Source: Candidatus Woesearchaeota archaeon (GTDB lineage: Archaea; Nanoarchaeota; Nanoarchaeia; Woesearchaeales; CALCXY01). Taken from it: 11,119 bases of DNA. The stretch is taken from contig JASMFX010000041.1 in assembly GCA_030751555.1 (NCBI GenBank), positions 1 to 11,119 of the forward strand, given 5' to 3'. The position numbers and the translations under genes were made by a program. The notes under the pieces are model-generated. The model made no database searches. It was given only the letters and a program-made list of their open reading frames with translations, and was not told the origin of the DNA. Position 1 is the first letter of the stretch. The number at the start of each line of letters is the position of its first letter. Positions 1 through 4,395 of the stretch are shown here, piece by piece.

Positions 1-1
1 C

Positions 2-148
2 GATACTGCAAATGTTATGGACTCTTCAAACTATGAAACATTTGACTTAAAGATTCCTGATGATTTCAAAGACTCAATTGTAGAAGGATCTGCAGTCCTC
101 TATTGGGACATCTTAAAAGATAAGGTCATGAAACAGATAAAAAGTTAA
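2..148 (+). CDS. Translation factor aIF5A, C-terminal fragment (5' end outside window)
   Basis: Only the last 48 codons are present, open from the left edge to a TAA at 146-148. The peptide carries the segment YETFDLKIPDDFKDSIVEG followed by VLYWDILKDK. This matches the end of the C-terminal OB-fold domain of archaeal/eukaryotic IF5A, which usually reads roughly 'ETFE.PIPEEL...L..G.EVEYWE'. The family is a hypusine-containing factor that stimulates peptide-bond formation at the ribosomal P/E site. The hypusine lysine lies in the N-terminal domain and is outside this window, so it cannot be checked. L40e follows 63 bases downstream on the same strand, which fits a translation-gene neighbourhood. 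The identification rests on a short stretch, so another OB-fold protein is possible but less likely. Confidence 0.82.
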   Translation, partial: DTANVMDSSNYETFDLKIPDDFKDSIVEGSAVLYWDILKDKVMKQIKS

Positions 149-168
149 AAATAACACATAACCCTTCA

Positions 169-189
169 TAATTAATAATTAATAATTAA
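169..189. repeat. Three exact tandem copies of TAATTAA before L40e
   Basis: A 7-base unit TAATTAA occurs three times head to tail in the 63-base gap between aIF5A and L40e. Its right end lies 23 bases before the L40e ATG. The TA-rich run therefore covers the region where an archaeal TATA box would sit, and may act as a degenerate TATA element. Whether L40e has its own promoter or is read through from aIF5A cannot be told from the sequence. Confidence 0.6.
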
Positions 190-211
190 CAACTAAAACA
201 GAGATTAAAAA

Positions 212-373
212 ATGGCAAAATTCCCAGAAGCACAAGTCCGTCTCATAAAAGGCAAGTATGTCTGCAGAAAGTGTAAGACAGTTACAAAAGCTTCTCCAAT
301 GCTTGTGGCTGCTGGTAAAATTAAATGCAGAAAGTGCGGATACAGTAGTATTCGACCATTGCGTAAGAAATAA
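212..373 (+). CDS. rpl40e: 50S ribosomal protein L40e
   Basis: A 53-residue basic protein starts MAKFPEAQVRL and ends IRPLRKK. It has a four-cysteine zinc ribbon at C18-x2-C21 and C39-x2-C42, with the second knuckle reading KCRKCGY. The N-terminal 'FPEA..RL' block, the spaced CxxC pairs and the basic 'RPL' tail are the hallmarks of archaeal L40e, a small zinc-binding protein of the large ribosomal subunit (fused to ubiquitin in eukaryotes). The ATG at 212 is chosen because the conserved N-terminus begins there. A longer open frame on the same strand (258 onward, +1 frame) runs through this gene and belongs to the next gene's frame; it does not compete. Together with aIF5A it places the window in Archaea. 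Confidence 0.93.
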   Translation: MAKFPEAQVRLIKGKYVCRKCKTVTKASPMLVAAGKIKCRKCGYSSIRPLRKK

Positions 374-401
374 TTCTCATGGTGCCCTTCAAAACAGAAG
401 G

Positions 402-409
402 TTTTTAAA
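402..409 (+). promoter_or_regulatory. Probable TATA box of the site-2 protease gene
   Basis: The T/A run TTTTTAAA, preceded by AAGG, is centred about 26 bases before the ATG at 432. The spacing is that of an archaeal TATA box to its transcription start, so the transcript would begin at or next to the ATG (leaderless). This spacing recurs at several genes of the window, which strengthens the start choice at 432 over the longer open frame beginning at 258. Confidence 0.6.
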
Positions 410-431
410 CTCAATACATGGTAAATTAACA

Positions 432-1619
432 ATGCTTGATTTTCAAAGTATTGCTGCTATTCTATTCATACTTATCCTATCAGTTATTCTTTATTATGAG
501 AGAAAAAGAATCCAAGTGCAGAAAATTCTCTATCCTTTGCTTTATTTCGTTATGTATAGGACAAAGGTAGGACTTAATCTAATGGATCGATGGTCTAAAA
601 AATACAAAAAACTCCTAAACATACTTGGAACTATCGGTATTGTCATAGGCTACATTGGCATGGTGCTCATTGCCATCCTCCTTATCAAGAACATCTATGA
701 TATATTTACAAAACCTGCTGCAGTAGCAGGTGTTGCCTTAGTGCTTCCATTCAAAGTAAAAGGCGCAGTCTTTGTACCATTTTTTTACTGGATCATCTCT
801 ATCTTTGTATTGGCTGTTGTCCATGAATTCTCACATGGAGTTATTGCTCGTTTGTATAAAGTAAAAATAAAATCTTCTGGATTCGCAGCACTTGCCATCT
901 TCTTGCCAATCTTGCCAGCAGCATTTGTAGAGCCAGATGAAAAACAAGTGCAAAAAATACCAAAAAAACAACAATTAGCTATCTTTGCTGCAGGTCCCTT
1001 TTCCAACATAGTTACAGCATTAATCATAGTGCTCCTATTTCTAACACTACTAAAGCCCCTTATTGGGGCAGTGATGATAGATAATGGCGTAAAAATAGTC
1101 AGCATATCTACTAACGAAACATTTCCTCTACCAGCTCAAAGCGCTGGATTAACTGAAGAAATGATCATAACAAAAATAGATGATAATGAGATAAAAACAG
1201 TAGATGATTTTAAGGCTACCCTGGAGGGGAAACCCCCCGGAGCGTCCATAGACATTTCAACCAATTCAACTACTTATACAGCTGCTCTTGGATTTCATCC
1301 AGATGAAGCCAATACGCCATATCTTGGTGTCTCTGTTGTCCAGGACTACAAGCAAAATCCAGATTTTATTGAAAAATATGGATTATTCACAACTAAAGCC
1401 ATATTATGGATCTTAGGTTTGCTCTACTGGCTCTATGTCCTCAATCTAGGCATTGGACTATTCAACCTCGTCCCGCTTGGACCTATCGATGGTGGAAGAA
1501 TGCTGCTTACAGGTTTAACGTATTTTCTACCAGAGCAAAAAGCAAGAGATGTATGGACAAAAATCTCATGGGTATTTCTCCTTCTGATTATTGGTAACAT
1601 AGCTGCGGCGTTTATTTAA
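432..1619 (+). CDS. Site-2-protease family intramembrane metalloprotease (M50) with PDZ domain
   Basis: A 395-residue polytopic membrane protein of the S2P/M50 family, zinc proteases that cut transmembrane segments of substrates within the membrane. The catalytic motif HEFSH lies in a hydrophobic segment at about residues 131-135 (two His ligands and the Glu). A GPFSN motif is at about 188-192. The second metal motif is NLVPLGPIDGGRML at about 345-358, where the Asp of DGG supplies the third zinc ligand. Between them, roughly 217-277 (INGVK-like start, SAGL, DDNEI.TVDDF) is a PDZ domain, which usually gates substrate access. An N-terminal helix (about 3-22) precedes a basic linker. All key residues are present, so it should be active. 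The in-frame extension back to 258 is rejected: it overlaps L40e in another frame, has no family resemblance, and the TATA box points to 432. In bacteria such enzymes control envelope stress signalling; the substrate here is unknown. Confidence 0.92.
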   Translation: MLDFQSIAAILFILILSVILYYERKRIQVQKILYPLLYFVMYRTKVGLNLMDRWSKKYKKLLNILGTIGIVIGYIGMVLIAILLIKNIYDIFTKPAAVAGVALVLPFKVKGAVFVPFFYWIISIFVLAVVHEFSHGVIARLYKVKIKSSGFAALAIFLPILPAAFVEPDEKQVQKIPKKQQLAIFAAGPFSNIVTALIIVLLFLTLLKPLIGAVMIDNGVKIVSISTNETFPLPAQSAGLTEEMIITKIDDNEIKTVDDFKATLEGKPPGASIDISTNSTTYTAALGFHPDEANTPYLGVSVVQDYKQNPDFIEKYGLFTTKAILWILGLLYWLYVLNLGIGLFNLVPLGPIDGGRMLLTGLTYFLPEQKARDVWTKISWVFLLLIIGNIAAAFI

Positions 1620-1666
1620 ACCCATGACAGAGCCCCCTAAAACCCAATCTACCATAATGACCATAA

Positions 1667-1675
1667 TTTTATAAA
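1667..1675 (+). promoter_or_regulatory. Probable TATA box of the trmJ-like gene
   Basis: TTTTATAAA in the 78-base gap is centred about 27 bases before the ATG at 1698. This again implies a leaderless transcript and a promoter separate from the protease gene upstream. Confidence 0.65.
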
Positions 1676-1697
1676 TCCGCTGAATACTACCTCTTCT

Positions 1698-2378
1698 ATG
1701 GAAATTATCCTTATGGAGCCAGAAAACTCAGGCAATGTAGGTGCTGTAGCTAGAGTTATGAAAAACTTTGGTCTTGAGTCTCTCACATTGATCAGTCCAA
1801 AATGCAATCATCTTGATCTTGATGCTCTGAGCAGGGCCAAGCATGCAAAGGATGTTCTAAAAAAGGCAAAGACCAAAACCACTGCATACCTCAAAAAACA
1901 TGATCTCCTCATTGCAACAACCGCTCAACTAGGTAATGATTACAATCTTCCCCGTTCGTATCTATCACCCAAAATCCTAGCAACTAAACTTCCAAAAAAA
2001 GGCAAGATTGCTCTGCTTTTTGGAAGGGAGGGCATTGGTTTGAAAAATGAGGAAATACAACTAGCAGATATCACAGTTCATATTCCCTCAAGTAAAAAAT
2101 ATCCAACCCTCAATCTTTCTCAGGCAGTTGCTATTCTGTGTTACGAACTTACACAAGAACAGAACACAGAGACACACACGCTGGCGACAAATCTAGAGAA
2201 AAAAATTATCAATCAAAAATTCTCTAAGCTTCTCAATACACTCTCATTCGCAACCCCTGATAAAAAACAAACACAAAAAATCGTATGGAAACGCATACTC
2301 GGAAAAGCACTGTTGACAAAAAGAGAATCCTTTGCAATTCTAGGATTACTTAAGAAATTGTTAAAGTTAAAGCGCTAG
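1698..2378 (+). CDS. trmJ: TrmJ-type tRNA 2'-O-methyltransferase (SPOUT family)
   Basis: A 226-residue SpoU/TrmH-superfamily methylase with the three family motifs. Motif 1 is EPENSGNVGAVARVMKNFG at residues 7-25, with the Asn and Arg used in catalysis. Motif 2 is LFGREGIGL at 107-115, and motif 3 is IPSSKKYPTLNLSQAVAI at 129-146; motifs 2 and 3 form the knotted S-adenosylmethionine pocket. The tail from about 160 is a charged helical extension like that of TrmJ, which dimerises and methylates the ribose of nucleotide 32 in the tRNA anticodon loop (archaeal TrmJ is known to prefer C32). The length fits the family. The start at 1698 puts motif 1 right at the N-terminus, as usual. The gene converges on the lipoprotein gene with 27 bases between their stops. 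Assignment to TrmJ rather than another SpoU subgroup is likely but not certain. Confidence 0.9.
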   Translation: MEIILMEPENSGNVGAVARVMKNFGLESLTLISPKCNHLDLDALSRAKHAKDVLKKAKTKTTAYLKKHDLLIATTAQLGNDYNLPRSYLSPKILATKLPKKGKIALLFGREGIGLKNEEIQLADITVHIPSSKKYPTLNLSQAVAILCYELTQEQNTETHTLATNLEKKIINQKFSKLLNTLSFATPDKKQTQKIVWKRILGKALLTKRESFAILGLLKKLLKLKR

Positions 2379-2405
2379 TCATCATCCCGATCTTCAATAC
2401 CGGGG

Positions 2406-2765
2406 TCACCCATCACCACTTGACCCAGAGCCAGATCCACCAGTGCCTCCATTTGTAGATCCTCCAGTATTTCCTGACCCCTGGTTATTGTTTCCAGGAG
2501 TCCTATCCTCGCATTCCTCTTCTTTTTTGCGATCCTTCTCAGAAGTTTGACCGCAATTGCATCCCTCCTGATTCTGGCATCCCTGACAGGACCCATCCTG
2601 GGTTCCACTTTTATCCTTTACCCATTTGCATTTGCCTTGATTACAATCACATTTTCCCTTATCCTCAGATGCGCCACAACCTCCACTCCCTCCTTCTTGA
2701 TTGCAGGAACTGAGAAGTAACAGAGAACCAATAAATAATATCATCAAAAGAGTAAATTTGCGCAT
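2406..2765 (-). CDS. Small Cys-rich predicted lipoprotein, function unknown
   Basis: A 119-residue protein with a typical lipoprotein signal: MRK, a hydrophobic core at residues 4-18, then LLSSC with C21 as the likely lipidated residue. The mature part (22-89) is polar and has nine further cysteines (30, 39, 41, 46, 60, 63, 69, 71, 85), several in CxC or CxxC spacing, suggesting disulphides or metal binding outside the cell. The last 30 residues are almost only Gly, Ser, Asn, Thr, Gln and Asp, a flexible low-complexity tail. A well-placed TATA box and the signal peptide argue that the gene is real. A second minus-strand frame over the tail region is Arg-rich and without a promoter, and is taken as a shadow. 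I recognise no family. Whether these archaea have a lipidation pathway is not shown here; the motif is read by analogy with bacterial and haloarchaeal lipoproteins. Confidence 0.72.
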   Translation of the reverse strand: MRKFTLLMILFIGSLLLLSSCNQEGGSGGCGASEDKGKCDCNQGKCKWVKDKSGTQDGSCQGCQNQEGCNCGQTSEKDRKKEEECEDRTPGNNNQGSGNTGGSTNGGTGGSGSGSSGDG

Positions 2766-2785
2766 ACACTATCCCTTATTCAAAA

Positions 2786-2795
2786 ATATATAAAG
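2786..2795 (-). promoter_or_regulatory. Probable TATA box of the lipoprotein gene
   Basis: On the minus strand the sequence AAAAG-CTTTATATAT is a good BRE plus TATA match. It is centred about 25 bases upstream of the ATG at 2765, so the gene is expected to be leaderless and transcribed independently of ispH, which lies upstream on the same strand. Confidence 0.68.
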
Positions 2796-2910
2796 CTTTT
2801 GGTAATTGAAGGATGTTCTGTTATTGAAAATATGCAATCTTGAGTTTGCCAGAAACTGGTTCCAAGAGTCGCTGAGTATTTCCCGGTCCGCAGTTGTTCT
2901 GGAACTTTAT

Positions 2911-2963
2911 CCCTCTTATTTTTCATCTCCCCTTGCCTAGGCTGGGGAGATGAAAAATAAGGG
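2911..2963. repeat. Strong hairpin-forming inverted repeat between ispH and the lipoprotein gene
   Basis: Positions 2915-2932 and 2944-2961 are perfect 18-bp inverted copies (CTTATTTTTCATCTCCCC on the left). They are separated by 11 bases that themselves contain the palindrome GCCTAGGC (2935-2942). Beyond a 2-base bulge, CCC at 2911-2913 can pair with GGG at 2961-2963. The element sits in the 279-base gap 2766-3044, about 80 bases past the ispH stop and upstream of the lipoprotein promoter. It could be a 3' structure of the ispH transcript, a terminator-like element, part of a small RNA or a relic of a short mobile repeat. The window holds only this one copy. Confidence 0.75.
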
Positions 2964-3044
2964 TCCAGCAATGGCTTCAGATATCAAGCAGAAGTAATAA
3001 CATGATAGCACCACAATATTCTAAAACCAACAGAAACTTTCTCC

Positions 3045-3968
3045 TCACTTTCGAACTTGTTCTGGCAAACTAAAGGCCATATCCTCTTTCACAACCTCAA
3101 CATCCTCAACTGCTAGCTCAGGATACTTTCCTTTAATCTTTTCAATAACCTGATGCACAAGAATATCTGGAACAGATGCTCCTGAGCTAATACCAATAAC
3201 TTTTTTCCCATCTAACCACTTATCAACCAACATTTTTTTGTCAGGAACCAGATAGCTCTCAACCCCTGCATACCTAGCAGTCTCTACCAGCCTATTAGAA
3301 TTTGAACTATTCTCTGAGCCAACTATCAGAATCAGCTCACACCCCTCTGCCAATTCTTTCACTGCACTTTGCCTATTGGTAGTTGCATAACAGATATCTT
3401 CTTTTGGAGGGGCCTGAATACTGGGAAACCTCTTCTTGAGCACATCAATAATCTTCCCAGAGTCATCAACACTCAGAGTTGTCTGTGTTAGATACAAAAC
3501 TTTCTCAGGATTTTCAACATCTACATTCTGAGCATCCTCTACACTCTCCACAAGCTGCATAGGCGCTTCTCCCATGGTCCCAATAACCTCTTGATGCCCT
3601 TTATGCCCAATCAATATCAATGAATATTCTTTGTCAGCAAAACGCCGAGCCTCCAGATGCACTTTTGTAACTAAAGGACAGACAGCATCAATAACAGTAA
3701 ATTGTTTCTTAGCCTCATCCACTATTTTTGGATCAGAGCCATGTGCACTGAGAACAAGAACACTCCCCCTAGGAACCTCCTTCAGTTCCTCAATAAATAT
3801 AGCCCCTTTTTTCTCTAATCCAGCAACAACATAGTGATTATGCACAATCTGATGCCGAACATATACTGGTTTTCCAAACTTCTCTAAAGCATTTTCCACA
3901 GTTACGATTGCTCTATCAACACCAGCGCAGTAACCTCTTGGCTTTGCTAGAATAATCTTTTCAACCAT
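3045..3968 (-). CDS. ispH: 4-hydroxy-3-methylbut-2-enyl diphosphate reductase (IspH/LytB)
   Basis: A 307-residue iron-sulphur enzyme that makes IPP and DMAPP from HMBPP, the last step of the MEP isoprenoid pathway. The three cluster cysteines are C14 (PRGYCAGVDRA), C97 (DAVCPLVTK) and C193 (DICYATTNRQ). Substrate-site residues are H43 (IVHNHYV), H76 (SAHGSDP), H125 and E127 (GHKGHQEV), the TQTTLS block at 161-166, and SSNSNR at 221-226. All appear intact, and the length matches bacterial IspH. The ATG at 3968 is preferred over one five codons upstream (3983) because the TATA box lies about 27 bases before 3968 and only 12 before 3983, and because family members begin close to the conserved RGYCAGV. 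No other MEP gene is in the window. Archaea normally use a mevalonate route, so the gene is probably of bacterial origin. Its AT-rich composition looks like the neighbours, so any transfer would be old or ameliorated. Confidence 0.96.
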   Translation of the reverse strand: MVEKIILAKPRGYCAGVDRAIVTVENALEKFGKPVYVRHQIVHNHYVVAGLEKKGAIFIEELKEVPRGSVLVLSAHGSDPKIVDEAKKQFTVIDAVCPLVTKVHLEARRFADKEYSLILIGHKGHQEVIGTMGEAPMQLVESVEDAQNVDVENPEKVLYLTQTTLSVDDSGKIIDVLKKRFPSIQAPPKEDICYATTNRQSAVKELAEGCELILIVGSENSSNSNRLVETARYAGVESYLVPDKKMLVDKWLDGKKVIGISSGASVPDILVHQVIEKIKGKYPELAVEDVEVVKEDMAFSLPEQVRK

Positions 3969-3991
3969 GCCAAGAAAGAACATTCAGTCTC

Positions 3992-3998
3992 TTTTAAA
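3992..3998 (-). promoter_or_regulatory. Probable TATA box of ispH
   Basis: On the minus strand CATTTAAAAG includes a TTTAAAA core about 27 bases upstream of the ATG at 3968. This decides between the two in-frame start codons and predicts a leaderless ispH mRNA. Confidence 0.62.
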
Positions 3999-4004
3999 TG
4001 TTAT

Positions 4005-4020
4005 GTAATTTCCAAATTAC
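4005..4020. promoter_or_regulatory. Perfect 7-2-7 palindrome just upstream of the ispH promoter
   Basis: GTAATTTCCAAATTAC is an exact dyad with two central bases. It lies 7 bases upstream of the ispH TATA core and 14 bases before a second TATA box facing the other way (4034-4042). Its symmetry and position between two divergent promoters fit a binding site for a dimeric regulator acting on ispH, the opposite transcript or both. No regulator can be named from the sequence. Confidence 0.5.
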
Positions 4021-4033
4021 TCCAAAGTTGCTG

Positions 4034-4042
4034 GATATAAAT
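4034..4042 (+). promoter_or_regulatory. Possible TATA box of a non-coding transcript
   Basis: GATATAAAT, preceded by GCTG, resembles an archaeal TATA box, but no open frame starts about 25-30 bases downstream. The first plausible coding start on this strand is at 4246. A start near 4062-4068 would place the nested stem structure at 4077-4153 close to the transcript's 5' end. Confidence 0.4.
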
Positions 4043-4064
4043 CCCCTCTCCTGAGGACTGCACC

Positions 4065-4163
4065 CGCTAGACCACTACCGTTAATTAATAGGTTCTTTAG
4101 CTTAGGGAATTGAGCGAAGCGAAATTCCCTTACTACTCGGAGCTACAAACGGTTCTGTAGTAC
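4065..4163 (+). ncRNA. Candidate structured RNA (or long structured leader) upstream of the AbrB-like gene
   Basis: Three inverted repeats nest around one centre. ACCGTT (4077-4082) pairs with AACGGT (4148-4153). TAGCT (4098-4102) pairs with AGCTA (4141-4145). AGGGAATT (4104-4111) pairs with AATTCCCT (4123-4130), capped by GAGCGAAGCGA, whose own ends could form tandem G-A pairs around a GC-GAA-GC mini-hairpin. A TATA-like box lies upstream at the right distance and a strong TATA box for the next gene lies just after. No frame here codes for a recognisable protein and I could fold no tRNA. The boundaries are guesses from the putative promoter and the last stem. It may instead be a DNA-level palindrome or a leader of the operon that follows. 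No known RNA family was recognised. Confidence 0.33.
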
Positions 4164-4168
4164 CAAAA

Positions 4169-4178
4169 CCTTTAAATA
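4169..4178 (+). promoter_or_regulatory. Strong TATA box of the AbrB-like / surface-protein operon
   Basis: AAAACC followed by TTTAAATA is a close match to an archaeal BRE plus TATA. It predicts a start near 4200-4204, inside the inverted repeat at 4183-4214, and a 5' leader of about 43 bases, longer than for the other genes here. A weaker CTATTTAGG at 4212-4220 would give a leaderless message instead, so two starts are possible. Confidence 0.6.
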
Positions 4179-4182
4179 CCAT

Positions 4183-4214
4183 TAGGCCTATAATCCACGT
4201 TACTTATAGGCCTA
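4183..4214. promoter_or_regulatory. 11-bp inverted repeat over the predicted transcription start (operator candidate)
   Basis: TAGGCCTATAA (4183-4193) is repeated exactly in inverse as TTATAGGCCTA (4204-4214), with 10 bases between. Each arm also contains the palindrome TAGGCCTA. The half-sites flank the start predicted from the TATA box at 4169-4178, where a bound protein would block transcription. The first gene downstream encodes an AbrB-fold DNA-binding protein, so autoregulation is the simple reading; it is inference. As RNA it could also form a hairpin at the 5' end of the message. Confidence 0.55.
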
Positions 4215-4245
4215 TTTAGGTAACAAATAACAAAAACAAAAAACA

Positions 4246-4395
4246 ATGGTAAAAGTATTCTATTCCAAAAACGGACAGGTAAAAATTACTATTCCTAAAG
4301 CAATAGCTGAAGCCATGCAATTAAAACACAAAGAAAAGATGGAGTTTGTCTTCACAGGAAAGCACTGGGAGTTAAGAAAGAAAAATGAAAAGTAA
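4246..4395 (+). CDS. AbrB/MazE-fold (SpoVT-AbrB) DNA-binding protein
   Basis: A 49-residue protein, MVKVFYSKNGQVKITIPKAI and onward, with the swapped-hairpin AbrB pattern: a first strand ending in K8-N9-G10-Q11, then V12-K-I-T-I-P17-K18, a short helix (AIAEAMQL), and the closing strand MEFVFTGKHWELRKK. Members bind DNA as dimers, either as transition-state type regulators or as antitoxins. No toxin (such as PIN or MazF) follows, so an antitoxin role is not supported; a regulator of the gene it overlaps is more likely. Its last 11 bases overlap the start of the 1201-aa surface protein gene (+1 frame relative to it), implying one mRNA and perhaps coupled translation. There is no TATA box at the right distance before the second gene, consistent with an operon led from 4169-4178. 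The inverted repeat at 4183-4214 is a candidate autoregulatory operator. Confidence 0.86.
   Translation: MVKVFYSKNGQVKITIPKAIAEAMQLKHKEKMEFVFTGKHWELRKKNEK

Noticed and set aside
258..431. In-frame N-terminal extension of the site-2 protease beginning at an ATG inside L40e
   Set aside because: It overlaps the clearly real L40e gene in another frame, its peptide has no family resemblance, and the TATA box at 402-409 points to the ATG at 432.
1221..1245. G/C-rich run GGGGAAACCCCCC inside the protease gene that could form a hairpin
   Set aside because: It encodes a normal Gly-Lys-Pro-Pro-Gly turn of the PDZ domain and the frame is intact, so it needs no other explanation.
2375..2608. Arg/Asp-rich minus-strand frame overlapping the lipoprotein tail
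   Set aside because: It is the alternate frame of a low-complexity Gly/Ser/Asn coding stretch and starts inside the better supported lipoprotein gene.
2780..2971. 63-codon open frame on the minus strand across the hairpin region
   Set aside because: Its sequence is created by the inverted repeat and the lipoprotein promoter. It shows no domain or signal, and its own TATA box is not evident.
4030..4090. tRNA-like stretch on the minus strand (a D-arm-like GTGGTCTAGCGGGT)
   Set aside because: There is no GTTC-type T-arm at the proper distance and no 7-bp acceptor stem could be closed, so it is not called a tRNA.
4098..4147. H/ACA guide RNA reading of the stem structure followed by ACA
   Set aside because: The internal loop has one base on one side and ten on the other, so no two-sided guide pocket forms; the ACA is likely chance.
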